DNA from: Anisodus tanguticus
Taxonomy: Eukaryota > Streptophyta > Magnoliopsida > Solanales > Solanaceae
DNA length: 64,000 bases
Reading direction: 5' to 3'
NCBI GenBank assembly: GCA_034509755.1
Contig: CM067539.1
Span: forward strand, 57,918,513 to 57,982,512
Every line of letters begins with the position of its first letter. The stretch's first letter is position 1. Position numbers and translations under genes: made by a program. The notes beneath the pieces were generated by a model. It did not search any database and had not been told where the DNA came from. It was given only the letters and a program-made list of their open reading frames with translations. Shown piece after piece: positions 44,040 to 55,819 of the stretch.

Positions 44040-45279
44040 GAAGGATGAAGAAAGACATTGTTGATTTTATGTCTCGGTGTCAGAATTATCAACAATCAAG
44101 TATGAACAACATCGACCCAATGGTGTATCTTAGAGGATGCCTATTCCCGAGTGGAAGTGGGAGAGGATTGCCATGGATTTTGTGATGGATTGCCTAAGAC
44201 CTTAGGGAAGTTTGATGTTATTTGGGTCATTGTTGATAGATTGACCAAGTATGCGCATTTCATTCCAGTCTAGACAACTTATAATGCAGAGAAGTTTGCT
44301 AATATCTACATTCGAGAGATTGTGCATCTTCATAGGGTTTCCATCTCTATCATCTCAGATCGAGGAACTCAGTTTACTTTGCATTTCTGACGGACTTTGC
44401 AGAGAGAGATGTGTACTCGATTGGATCTCAGTACAATTTCTCACCCTCATACTGATGATCAGTATGAGTGGTCTATTCAGGTATTGGAAGACATGTTACG
44501 AGCTTGCATGATTGATTTTGGTGGTCATTGGGATCAGTTCTTACCTTTGTCAGAGTTTGTGTAGAACAACAATTATCACTCTAGTATCGACATGGCTCCG
44601 TTCGAGAATTTATATGGAAAGGAGATGTTGATCTCCCATTGGTTAGTTTGATGCATTCGAGGTTCTTCCTTGGGATACTGATTTGTTGAGGGATTCCTTA
44701 GAAAGGATAAAAGTGATCCAGGACAAACTCTTGGCAGCACAGATCAGGCAAAAGGAGTATGTGAACCGAAAGGTCCGAGACTTAGAGTTTATGGTTGGTG
44801 ATAAGGTTCTTTTGAAGGTCTCACCCATGAATGGTATGATGAGGTTCGGCAAGAGGTGGAAGTTGAGTCCGAGATATATCAGACCATTTGATATTTTTCA
44901 GAGGGTTGGAGAGGTGGCATATAAGTTGGCTCTACCACCAGGTCTTTCTGGCATCCATCCAATTTTCCATGTGTCTATGCTAAAGAAGTATCATGCCGAT
45001 GGTTCTTATATTATTTAGTGGGACTCCATGTTACTTGATCAAAATTTGGAGTTCGAATAGGAGCCTGTGGCTATTTTAGACAGGCATGCGAGAAATTTGA
45101 GATCGAAGGAGATATCTTCGGTGAAGGTTCAATTGAGGCATCGCCCTATTGAGGAAGCGACTTGGGAGATAGAGTCTTATATGCGGAGCATATATCTTGA
45201 CTTGTTTACTACTTCTAGTACATTTCCTCTATTCATTTCTCTTCGTTCGAGTACAAATGTTTGTTTAATTGGTATCTGA
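44040..45279 (+). pseudogene. Ty3/Gypsy integrase and C-terminal region
   Basis: Continuation of the Gypsy pol after the MITE: MKKDIVDFMSRCQNYQQ (zinc region), VIVDRLTKYAHFIPV, then frameshifted core to 44640. The last part is open at 44683-45018 (LERIKVIQDKLLAAQIRQKE, LEFMVGDKVLLKVSPMNGMM, LSPRYIRPFDIFQRVGEVAY, IHPIFHVSMLKKYHADGS). After a stop, LDRHARNLRSKEISSVKVQL and EEATWEIESYM form the end of the chromovirus-type C-terminus. Non-functional because of stops and shifts. Confidence 0.87.
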
Positions 45280-48273
45280 TGTAATGACCCGTCAGGTTGT
45301 TTTTTGCTAAAGACCCTTATTCGCTTATTTTATCCATCCCGTATCCTTTATGTGAAGTTTGTGACGTACGGAGATAGGTGACACAAATCCTGAGGTCCAA
45401 TTCTATGAGTTTCGAATAAAAACCCAAAACTAGAACCATTTAGTTGGATAGTTTGACTTAGGATTGACTTTTGAGTAGATGGGTTCATTTTCGGGTTATG
45501 TCGCTTTCGGTAGTTTCGGAGGATTATTTATGACTTAGTCAAGTCATTGGTTTACTTTCCGAGATAATCAGAAGTATTTTGTGGCTTTATTTGTAATATT
45601 TGAATTTTTGTTTTTTTCAGACGATTCTTTAGTAAAGTATGTCTTAGCTTAGTTAAATGGGAAATTCAAGGATACAAGTGAGTTCGTAGCACTGTTTACC
45701 TTAGACAAGCATATCTGATTTACGTTCGGGAAGTCTCGAGAGTGTTTCGGGTGTTGATGGAAGTTGGCTTGATTCAGGATTTTCTGGTGTCTGGTGTCCA
45801 CCCTGGTGACACCTCTGTCTGCTTCTGTGTGTCTTCCTCAGCGGGAGATTAGCTCGTAGAAGCAGGTTCTTGATATCTGAAGAGTTCCCACCTTGGCAAA
45901 TGGAACATTCATAGAGGCGGGTGCGGCTCTGCAGAGTCGAGTGCGCCTTTGCGGAGTCGGGTGCGCCTCTGCGGAGTCGGGTTTGCCATGGCGCCAGGAC
46001 GAGTTGTCAAGTGATAGAGCCCCAGCGAGTGTTATGTTCACATGAGTAGGTCCGGCCCAATGAGGTCGATTCCTCTGGGGCAGAATCATTATATCAGGTG
46101 TCATATTTAATTCTCTAGGTCAGATTTTATTTTCCAAAATAGTATATCTCGAACCTAGCGTCGCTACAGAGCATTTTCAGAAGGTTAAGAGTAATTTCAT
46201 CCTTTGGGGTAAGAGATTTCCTTCTTTTATGATTTGGCTTCATGTTCTAAGTTCTTTAATAGTGGTTTAGTATGTTTATAAGTTGGGAAAGATGAGTTGT
46301 AATTTCTTATGAGTTTAAGAGAGTTAAAACATTGATTAATGGGAGTCTTATGGATAAAATTACTTAGATTATTATGAATTAGTGATGGATATTGATAGAT
46401 TATCATGTTGTAAGACTTAATTTGAGTGTACAAACCTATTCCAATTGAGGAGAAATTCTAGGGTTTTCAATTTGGGGCTTTTTGTTTAATGTTCAACTTA
46501 AGGGTCAAATGTGTATGGTTTTCCAATTAACTTCAGGATATGATAAAGTAGTATGTATTAATGATATTTAGATACTAAAGTTTGAATCTTGGTAGTGTGG
46601 GCCCAAGATTGGTATTTGTAGTGTTGTTTTGTTAAGGATTATGTCATTTTTGTTGTGTAAGCCTTATATTAACGAATAGTATATGCGCGAATAGACTTTC
46701 ATTATCGCGAGGCGTAGAGGAAGGGAAAAGCTGTCACCGAGGCTTGATTATTGTCGCACCTGTTCGGCCCAGAGGTAGGCTATGGTTTAGTTTTTCGAGA
46801 CTTTGATAGAAGTACGTAATTAGTTATAAAATATTCAGGGGTATTAGAAGTATTTGGAGGTCCCACTCAAACGGTTGTGATGGACGGTTGAGTGGGTACT
46901 GGTATTAAACTGTGATAATGGTTGATTTGGGGATCAACTTTAAGTTGATTCCTACTACTGATTGATTGGACTTGATGCCATTATGTGGGCTTGTCGTCGT
47001 ACTTGTTGTCGTTGTGCTTATTCATCACACATGCTTGATACGATATTTTGATTTTACGTGGATTATATGTTGATGTATTTTTGGAAGTATGTGATATTCA
47101 TCTATGTACTTGTGGTATCTCATTATATCATGATTATTGCCTTATAAATGTCATTTGCATTCATACACTTATGGTTCTGATGACATTAATATTGGAGTGG
47201 TATGGTTATGTTGTGGGTCCAAGAGACCGGAAAAGGTAAGAACACTGTTAAGATTATGACAACACTGAGATTATGATGATACGCGGGGATCGAGGTTGCA
47301 CACCTGCCATACATATTATTACAACCAAGATTTAGGCTCCGATAGGACATTCTAGAGGAGTATATGGACTTTGCGGGTCTCCCATTGGGGTATGATAATA
47401 ATAAAAACTTGACATATTGTATACATGATGATAAAGGTATCGGGATATGTATTGCATTCATACCATTCATATATTATATCATTGATTATTTGTGGGTGTA
47501 CTTAATACTGAAATTGTTTATTGATAACTTGTTTGGATTTCGAATATAAAAGGATTGTACTTGCTCATGATAATTGGATTACTGTTATTGAACTTGTCTG
47601 GAACTGGATGACTTAAGTGATTATGAAACCTTACTTGAAATAACGTGATACATTGACTCTATGAACTGTTCTGTGGACAATGTGATATTACCTGAATTAT
47701 TTGCACTGTTAGTATAAGTCTTATTGATGTCAACTCAGTATTTATCTCTTTTTGCGTATCTTCCGTTGTTGTCGGCCTATAATGTCTACAGGGATACTTT
47801 GTGTACTCATGCTATACTTGCTGCATCTTTTCTTGATGCAGATACAGATCCGACCACTAGCTTGAGACCACGTGGCTGAGTTCGAGCAGCTGATCTCCAG
47901 TATTCAAGGTGAGGATGTTATCTCCAGCATACCCTTAGATGTTCTATCTCTATTTCAGTCTTTTATTCGCACTTAAGAGACATGACATACATGTTCAGAT
48001 TATGTATTCAGTTTTGACACTTTGTTGTCCATCTCAAAGTTGTATCGTATTCTAGTGCTCGTGTATCTACAGACCAGATCATTTGGGGGATTCATTTGAT
48101 GTAGTTGTTGCTCATACTTATATCTTTTTCGCATTTATGCTATGATATAGTTTATGTAGTATCTTGTTATCTTTCGCTTTTATTTATATTATTATATTTA
48201 TAATTAGGGAGTGGTTTGCCTACTGGTGGGATTGTGTAGGTACGACCACGATTCCTGAAAAGGGATCGTGACA
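45280..48273 (+). repeat. 3' LTR of the Gypsy element (about 3 kb)
   Basis: Starts TGTAATGACCCGTCAGG after the C-terminal coding end and ends AAAAGGGATCGTGACA, where the SIRE gag resumes at 48274. Start and end phrases are typical of del-like Gypsy LTRs in Solanaceae. It contains a 20 bp triple repeat (45921-45980, GTGCGCCTCTGCGGAGTCGG type). The 5' LTR was not found, so the left part of this element is missing. No gene lies in these 3 kb. Confidence 0.75.
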
Positions 48274-48733
48274 CATTGACTCAATTTTTTCATCATCATT
48301 CATTATGAACGTCTTATAGTCATGCTGCAGTGCATCAACTTTTGTTTCTCTGACTTTGAACGTTCCTTCATAAGTGACTCCCAACTTGTCCCACATTTGT
48401 TTGGCAGTTTCACAAGTTGAAATTTTTCCATACTCCTCTCCGCTTACTGCACAATAGACTTATAACTCTTGCATTCATTTGAATTACTTCTTGTTTCTCC
48501 TTAGTAACCTCAAACAATTCAAGCTCTACCTTGCCTTTTGGATCTTTTGAGTTAGCATTGAGAATTGGTTTTGGTCCTTTCGTAATCACAATCCATGCTT
48601 GAAAATCAGTAAATTGAATAAAGATTTTGAATCTTTCCTTCCACTGACAGTAGTGTTGACCATTGAAGTAAGGAGGCCTGGTAGTGGAGTGCCCATCTTG
48701 CAAAATAGCTCTGGGGATTTGATATCCAGCCAT
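48274..48733 (-). pseudogene. SIRE Gag, N-terminal half
   Basis: Start at 48733 with MAGYQIPRAILQDGHSTTRP, then PYFNGQHYCQWKERFKIFIQ and DFQAWIVITKGPKPI. A frameshift near 48450 leads into ISTCETAKQMWDKLGVTYEG and VRETKVDALQHDYKTF. The frame ends abruptly at 48274, where the Gypsy LTR abuts. This is the DUF4219/UBN2-type Gag of SIRE elements. Its zinc knuckle, the protease and the first part of integrase are absent from the window. Confidence 0.85.
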
Positions 48734-48778
48734 CTAATCTTTCTTCACGTGCTATTAAGCAACTTGAAGTGAGTCCTT

Positions 48779-48790
48779 GCTATGATACCA
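48779..48790 (-). promoter_or_regulatory. Primer-binding site of the SIRE element
   Basis: TGGTATCATAGC in element sense, two bases after the 5' LTR end. It differs by one base from the usual plant initiator-Met complement. Confidence 0.85.
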
Positions 48791-48792
48791 AT

Positions 48793-49663
48793 TGAAAGTG
48801 CAAAAGGGGGGGGGAGGGAGGGTGAATTGTAACTTTTTCATTTGGTCGTCGACTGTCTGTTGACTTAGTCGATTGACACTTAACTAAAATAGAAAGTAAC
48901 TTTGTAGAAAATAAATGGCGCACAATATTTTGTACTGGTTCAGATCCAATGTAGATCCTAATCCAGATCTCTTGGGTTGCAAGGGTGTTCTCTTAAGCTC
49001 TTTGAAGGATTCTGGGTACAATGATGTATTTGAATGGAGCTCCTACGTCTACACTCTAACTCTCGTAACCTTTTTGATATAATGCCTCACCAACTATATT
49101 TTTTTTGTTTTGTTTACACATTAGATCACTCAGAAATACAATGTTTATGAAAACTAGAACAAAGAACTTGAGAAGATGAGACCAAATTATATTTTACATT
49201 GTCTCTAGGTGAGCCTTTAAATAATTGTTGCTTTGGTTCGGAAGAGAAAGCAACCCAAGAGTCTTAATCCTTGGAAAAAGGAATTAGAGATCTTGATTGA
49301 TTATTTGCCTTCCATCTTCAACGGCTCTTCACATTAATGACCTTGATATTCTTTACCAAAATAGCTCCTCAATCTGTCCGCAATGATTTATTTTCATAAA
49401 CCTGGTAACTTGTATTCACTGCTGGCCTTGACTTAAATCTTTCTGAATATTTTCTTTCCTTTTGGGCTTGCAACGACTTATTCAATTAATGAGTAAGTCG
49501 ACCTTCCATATATGGTGAATGAAGTCTTGGACTCTCTGTTATTGGGCTGCTTCGTTGCTTCTTCAGCTGGGTATGGGGCCTTTGGGCTTTTCTTCTTTTT
49601 GAGCCTCGACTTTATTGATTTTGTTGCACACAAACATTGTAATCATTAAAATCTGCACTAACA
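48793..49663 (-). repeat. 5' LTR of the SIRE element
   Basis: 871 bp, TGAAAGTGC to TGCACTAACA on the plus strand, matching 26779-27886 without the MITE. A run of G (48808-48823, broken by one A) lies near its U5 end. Followed by the duplicated CTATC at 49664-49668. Confidence 0.92.
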
Positions 49664-49668
49664 CTATC

Positions 49669-49962
49669 TATTTTGCACTCTTTGTAGATACAAATCTATG
49701 TAAAAGTAGATTGCTTAGATACAGAACTTATACATACCTCATTATTCGACTATTTACATTGTTAAATATCCTTTTCATAATACATGGTCCCTGTTCAAAA
49801 CTTGATTAGACACCTAATACATGAACATATACAACACATTTACTTTTACTAACCTATATAAGAAAGAACATACAATTGTCATATTCCCACAATTTAAGTA
49901 GATGCGAGATATAAAAATTCTCTTTTCGCAGTTGTGGAGGCAGACAGTTGCGACTAAGCAGT
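49669..49962. other. Spacer and probable GDPD 3' untranslated region
   Basis: About 290 bases between the SIRE end and the GDPD stop codon. No other gene. A clear canonical poly(A) signal was not identified. Confidence 0.4.
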
Positions 49963-52900
49963 TCAAGAATGTATTAACTCTGGCACAATCCTGCAGAAAT
50001 ATGAGACTTCATCTTCTGAGCAGGGAGTTCGTTTCTCCGCTAGTAGCCTCTTTTCCAACAATAACAAGTGTTCTTGTTTTCTGGCATGATGAACTTGTTT
50101 CGAAAACTGGGAAACAGCTAAAGTAATCTCTTCGACAAAATCTACAATAACTCCCTCAACACCCATCATGTATTGCAAGTAAACCACATCCTTCTCATTG
50201 CTGCAAGGACATAATGTACATCTTTTAGTACACTAGGCACATTCTAGGAAAAATTAAACTAATGTATATACATACGCTACATAGTCTGATCACTTTATTT
50301 TTTTAATTATAAGCAACAAGATGTGAAACTTACTTTAGCTGGCCATATGTCAAAAGGGAAAGATTGGATTCTTTAATTTTTGCTATCATACTTGGATTTC
50401 TTAAAATGGCTTTGACCTCTGAGACAATGCCTTGCAGGCCACCTTCTAAGCACAACTTAATTGCCTCTTCCAATGAGTTCCTTCTGATGTCGGAATAAAT
50501 TTCAGATCCTCCGTTCGTTAGGAAGAAAACCTGAACGGTCATGTAGACTACACATTTAAAGAAATGCTCAAACTCTTGCTCTTAAGGTGACTGAAGCGAA
50601 CTCGTGCAACTAAGCTATCCTCTAGAAGATTGTTTGTCGAAGTTATGGAATTGCAGTTAAACATTCAAGAATTTGATGAATCTAAACGGTCGGTCATAAA
50701 TAGAGGCGGATGCAGCCTTATTGTACCCGATTCATCTGAATCGGGTACTTTGGACGCAGAGTATAAATTTATGCGCAAAAATTCACTAAAGAGTGCAACA
50801 ACTAGTAGGTCTGAACCCATAACTTTCAAAAACATAAAACGTTTAACGGTAAGAACCTTAAAAAGTAAAGCAATAGAGTTTAAATTCTGAGTCCTCCTCT
50901 AGTCTTAAATCCATTTACTCACCGGATAGGCTTTCTGCTGCTTCCTGATCAATTGAGCCGCATCTGGTTGAAAGCTTGAGAACATGATGCGCCTACCTTT
51001 CGCGTGCTTGAACACTACCTGGCTCAGTGTATGTACATTTTTTAGTGTCACAAGAAACAAGAAGAGAAATTACTTATGTATAGTCTGTTTGGTCAACCTT
51101 CTAAAAATTGCTCTTTTGTCAAAAGTACTTTTGGAGAGTAGCAATTTGTGTTTGGCTAATCTATATGTAAAACAATTTTATGTATGTTAGGCAGCAATTT
51201 GTGTTTGGCAAAGGTACCAAAAGTGCTTATGGGAAAAAACTATTTTTTCCGCTATTGAAAAACAGTTTATGCGACTACTAAAAAATACTTTCTTTTTTCC
51301 TAAAATCTTGGTCTTTGACTCTCTAAAATAAGTAATATTCCAAAAAAACTATTGGCTTCCTAAAAGCTTGGCCAAAAAAACTAGTAATATGATTACTAGT
51401 ATCAGACTACCTGCAAAGCTGATAGAATAACACGAACAAGTTCGTCTTCTTTATAATTTCCCTTGTCATAAAACTTAAACTCAATGTTAAATCCTACGGA
51501 CTGAGTGACATTCTCGAACACATCTTCCAGCGTGCATAATCGATCATCTTCTTCGACCTTCCATTCAAAAAAATTCCCGTCTTTCGTTTTTCTGAATAAA
51601 GGGTTTTCCACCTATTTATAAAGAAAAATCAGTATATTTCACAAATTTGAAACCATATATCTATAGCACATAAGCCATAGAATAGGTTACGTTTGTTGAG
51701 GTGTTCTGAGGTCCATATGAAAGAAACTCCTCCAAAGTGAGGTCTGTAACTCTTTTCTCAATCAACTTTCCCTGAAAAGTGATTGCAAAGTCGATATCGA
51801 GAGCCAGGACATGCTCAAATTATCATACTTAATCGTTTTACCGGATTTGTAACTTACCTCTTCTTGTGTAAAAATGAAGATGTCATGGAAAATAACTGGA
51901 TGGCAGTCTCTTGTTACCTACAAAAAGATTTTGATACACAGTTTCATCTATGGTATTCATGCTTGCCGATTATATTTTGCAAGCAAACCTACCAATTCCA
52001 GGGCCAGGAAGGAGGGAAACAATTGAAAAGACAAACAAAGAATCAGTGCGTTAATTGAATTCAAATATGCATAGATCATAAGATATAGAACCAGACACAA
52101 TATGAAAAGAAAGTTTTTAGCTCAGAAAATGCAACACCAGGCTAGTTATCTCCATCCAATTCCCACAAAATGAACATATAAATAAGAAAGGACAGAATCG
52201 ATAGGCTAACTAATAGTAATGAAAGCGAAGCCGGTAAACAATATCAGAGGCAGAGAATTACTCTGAAACTCATGAAGTATGTACAAGCATTGTCATTATA
52301 GGTTTAATCAGTTCATATTTTCATACACTTTACTACATCAAAGATTAATAAGGTGTTAATACACTTGCATTGTGATGGTCTGAGTAAATACTGTGTGAAC
52401 TTTCTAAGTCTATTTCCTTTTTCATCAAAATACCTAGATTATATGCAGGTAAAACACTAATTAGGTAGTCTGGTATCCACTATGTGTCCCGACTAATTCA
52501 AATTCTCGGCACAGTGAGTTTACATGTATTCAAGGTCTATTCTTACTATAATACGTTGTTTTAACTGTATCGCACTACGTATCATTTGGTAACCCTCAAA
52601 ATCTTGCATCTTTGGTTCAAATATGTTACTTCTATTCATGAATGTATGTCCCCGTTTTGTGTAACTTCGTTCCTTTCAGATTATTACATTAAGAAGCATT
52701 TCTCAACCTTTTAGTTGCTAAAGTATAATTCACAAATCTTGATTGTAGACTTATGAAAGCTTCTTCATCTCTCTTCAAGTATATATATAAATAAATATTC
52801 CTCGGTCAAAAATGAATGATGAGAGCAAAGTACAAGCGTCAAAGGCTTAAAGCATATAAGTTGTGCTGTGAATTTTGGACATCGCATTCTCACAGTTATA

Positions 52901-55113
52901 ATATAATTTACATATTAGAAACAATAAGAAAAGTATAATACGCTAAAAATTTAATTTTTAAAATGTTTGAAAAGAATATAACTGTAGGTAAATAATAAAT
53001 AAAAATTTATTTGACCAAGTAAAATGATGAGATTAGGGGCGGGCGTATATCAATTTGATTTTGTATCAAAAAAATATGAACCGAATAAAATTCGTTTTTT
53101 TTAAAAAAAAAACAAATCAAACTTTTTTTAAAGAAAAACCAATATATCGGTTTATATCGCCGAACGTATCGGTTTATATCGGTTTTTTCAATACAAATAC
53201 ATAGTCCAAAAAAAATAATTTAAAGTCAAAAAACGGGTCGGGTCGGGGAATTTTTCTTTTTAAAAAAAATGAATTTCCAACATTAAAATTGACATTCACA
53301 CCTATATTACCGTGAAATTTCGACGTTGAAATGTATTGTATATCGTGAGATGTTTACTAAAGAAAAGGGAAAATTAGAAACCGATTTGGGGGAAAACACA
53401 AATGGGAAAACGGACGTTTTCATAACCGGGCTGCGTCTCGAAAAAATACGCAAAATCAAATTTTTTTTTTTGGGTAAAACGGACATCCAAGCCCAGAGTT
53501 ATGACCATTTAAAGTTGCACCAATTTACAACTACTTTCTCTCCCTACACTTTATATCAATGCTTCCGTGATATGTTAATTAAGTTCATGCCGCATTCAAC
53601 TTCCATAAAAGCTTCATAGATTGACTTCAATGACTATGATTCAAGAGATAGCAACAACCTAAAATAAAAAATAAGATTAATTACATATTTGCCCTCGATT
53701 TTCGGTTCGGTCCATATAAAAAATACGAAAGAACCGAATCATTTAATCCTGATTCGGTTCGGTTTTTTCGTGACCCAATTTTTTTTTTTTTAAAAATAAA
53801 TAAAAATCGAACCGAACCACCAATTCAGTTTTTTTGGTTCAACACGTTTTATGCCCACCTCTAGATGAGAGGACAAATTGGCAATAGGTCTTTGTCAAAG
53901 AATTGGACACCACCTGCCACGTATACGCGGTGGCTCGTGTCCTTTCTAGAGGTTGACCGTAAACAAGGCAATGTTTTTATAGTCTTTCCAACCGTTAATA
54001 AAACCTTGCCACCAAATATTTATATCCCATTAATTATTTTTATTTTAATTAACTAAAAATTAAAATAAAATTCATATGACTTAATTATGATTAAGTGGTA
54101 AATCTATATAAGACGGACACAGGTTTGGCATTTTGCATTTATTAGCTGAGTGCAAACATTCGATACGAATAAATATTTACTATCATTCTTCAAATATAAA
54201 ATATTTCTCAAACGCCTTTATGAGGTCATAATAAATTAAATTACTCGAATTGTGTTGTGGCACGAAAAAACTTTTCTTGCTTAACATTTTACTATCTCAA
54301 TATTCAACTACCAAATGCAATAACAAGAATGAAAATAAAAATTGGAAACATAAGAGTGATAAAAATGGTCTGAAATTGTCTAACCTGAACATCAAATTCG
54401 ATGAAATCGAGGTTGAATTTAACAGCTTCATTGAATGAACGCAAAGTATTCTCTTTAATTGCTTTTGATCTTTTATCACCACATTGCAACATGTTCGTCC
54501 CACTTCCTCTATGCCCCGTTACTACAAACTTATTATTAAAGGACACCATCTTACTCCTCTCGCCAACATCATCATCCTCCCCTATATATTTGCATATGTA
54601 AAAATCATCAAAGAAAAAAAAGAAGGAAAGAGATATAAGGGGAAGAATTAAGGCTGAAAGAAAAGAATTAAGTTGGTGGTGGAGTGGTAAATACTCCTTC
54701 ATTTTTAATCAGAGATTTCATGTTCGAGCCATTTTGGTTATGAAATCCCCTTTGTTAGGCTTCACGCCAACGTGTGACTTCCAGCGCGAATTTTGAGTTA
54801 GTCGGGTCCAATGCGTCCTTCATCACAAACTAGAAATCTCGAATTCCGAACCTTATGACTATGAAGTCCCTATTGTTAGGGAGGGTCTTACCCCCAATAT
54901 CTTCAACATGAGACTTCCAAGCGTGAATTCAAATTTCATCCACCCAAATACAAGATAACCGATGAAAGAAAAACTGAAAGAAAAGAAGAAATGGAAATTA
55001 TTACCATTTGAAAGAGGGGCAGAATTATTGTTATTGTAGAGTGGAAATGTGACATTTTCATGGATTTGATCAATATGTGGAACTTGAGAAACTGGAACTG
55101 CCTTAAGAGCCAT
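49963..55113 (-). CDS. GDPD: Glycerophosphodiester phosphodiesterase, eight exons, 392 residues
   Basis: Hydrolyses glycerophosphodiesters to glycerol-3-phosphate and an alcohol, a step in membrane lipid turnover and phosphate recovery. Exons (minus strand): 55005-55113, 54385-54581, 51858-51917, 51691-51771, 51411-51611, 50923-51018, 50334-50530, 49963-50200. All junctions are GT/AG, and the 1179 bp CDS stays in frame. The GDPD domain starts near residue 55. VVTGHRGSG has catalytic His60, IKENTLRSFNEA follows, DFIEFDVQ has Glu98 and Asp100, and VIFHD has His113. GFNIEFKF, FFLTNGGSE, GLQGIVSEV and GVEGVIVDF follow in family order. Length and domain order fit the AtGDPD1-3 group. Some members are plastidial, but location cannot be decided from this N-terminus. 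SINE and MITE insertions sit only in introns. Confidence 0.93.
50703..50900. mobile_element. MITE in GDPD intron 6
   Basis: Starts GAGGCGGATGCAGCC and ends TTCTGAGTCCTCCTCT, imperfect inverted ends of the abundant Solanaceae GAGGCGGATCCAG type, with GAACCCATAACTTTCAAAA internally. It contains the short palindrome CCCGATTCATCTGAATCGGG at 50728-50747. Confidence 0.6.
51084..51387. mobile_element. MITE in GDPD intron 5
   Basis: Left end near CTGTTTGGTCAACCTTCTAA and right end near CCTAAAAGCTTGGCCAAAAA, an imperfect inverted repeat of a common Solanaceae MITE; CAAAAGTACTTTTGG and TTGTGTTTGGC are internal. It makes up most of the 392 bp intron. Similar sequence lies at about 12890-13170. Confidence 0.55.
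53034..53863. mobile_element. hAT-type MITE in GDPD intron 2
   Basis: 830 bp element with inverted ends TAGGGGCGGGCGTATATC and TTTTATGCCCACCTCTA. The 8 bp flanks GATGAGAT (53026-53033) and GATGAGAG (53864-53871) match at 7 of 8 bases. Subterminal motifs are TCGGTTTATATCGG and CGGTTCGGTT. It lies in the 2467 bp intron 2 and does not touch splice sites. Confidence 0.8.
54670..54965 (+). mobile_element. SINE-like tRNA-derived sequence in GDPD intron 1
   Basis: TTGGTGGTGGAGTGGTAAAT (A-box region) and CATGTTCGAGCC (B-box region) with GGTCCAATGCGTCC downstream resemble a second Solanaceae SINE family. From about 54815 a diverged second copy of the same body seems to follow, so it may be a dimer. 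It sits on the strand opposite to GDPD. Confidence 0.5.
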
Positions 55114-55163
55114 TTCTTATTTTTCTATGTTCTTTTGACGATAACGAGGTTATTTGTATGAAT

Positions 55164-55171
55164 GGATATAC
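55164..55171. promoter_or_regulatory. PHR1-binding site (P1BS) upstream of GDPD
   Basis: GGATATAC fits GNATATNC on both strands, 51-58 bases upstream of the GDPD start. PHR1-type factors bind this box to induce phosphate-starvation genes, and plant GDPD genes are known targets. A TATA-like CCTTTAAATAC lies at 55216-55226, so the box would be in the 5' leader or core promoter. A single match this short could be chance. Confidence 0.5.
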
Positions 55172-55227
55172 GTGTGTTAGAACTTAGAACAGAGAGGGTT
55201 GTTGTTTTATGGTGGGTATTTAAAGGA

Positions 55228-55819
55228 TTACAAACTTTATACTTCAAAGTAGAAACCGTGTCTCATATTTATAAACGTGAACGGCTCTACCCCTAAGTTT
55301 TGGAGTTTTCCCCTCTTAATTTTTCCTCTTTTGTTTTTACTTTTTTTATTTTAAGTTTTATTTGCTAACCGAGTAAAAAAAACAGAGAAAATTATAGTCA
55401 AATAATTCCATTCCGTCATCTAATTTACAAAACATACATAATTAATACGTACTATATACTTTATATTAAATATGCATACACTACATATAATATACATACA
55501 TATACATAATATATACAACTAAAGTATATAAGTAGTGTATATTTTGGCCATGTTCATAAATTAGTTGACCGAAGGGTACATTTATGTAAGTTTTTCAAAA
55601 GATTAATAGACACAATTAGCCTGATTTATTTGTTTCAATTATAGATGGTAAATTATCTTTTAACATATTTGAATAACAGTGTTGAAATTAATTAAATAAT
55701 TAATTTGTTCGATAAAAATGTTGAGAATTTTTTTTTTTACTAAAATGACTTAAACGCCCTAAAGAATATCTAAGGAAGTTTTGCGAAATTGTCTTTGGAA
55801 TAATGAAAAAATTACTCCT
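55228..55819. other. Upstream region of GDPD, nothing further recognised
   Basis: AT-rich DNA with runs of TATATACAT around 55440-55530 and no gene. Presumably includes the GDPD promoter. Confidence 0.4.

Larger units (their letters stand above)
26779..49663 (-). mobile_element. SIRE/Maximus-type Copia retrotransposon with nested insertions (22.9 kb)
   Basis: The element reads on the minus strand. CTATC is present directly outside both ends (26774-26778 and 49664-49668), and the two LTRs share ends (TGTTAGTCAG or TGTTAGTGCAG to GCACTTTCA in element sense). In element order from the right: 5' LTR, primer site TGGTATCATAGC, Gag N-terminal half, a long block of foreign insertions (about 32310-48273), integrase, reverse transcriptase, RNase H, an env-like region and the 3' LTR. 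The part of Gag-Pol between mid-Gag and the integrase is missing at the insertion, so sequence was lost as well as interrupted. SIRE assignment rests on conserved integrase and RT phrases plus the long region after RNase H. Confidence 0.9.

Noticed and set aside
53326..53619. 97-codon plus-strand frame in GDPD intron 2
   Set aside because: Inside the hAT-type MITE; composition low-complexity, no known domain.
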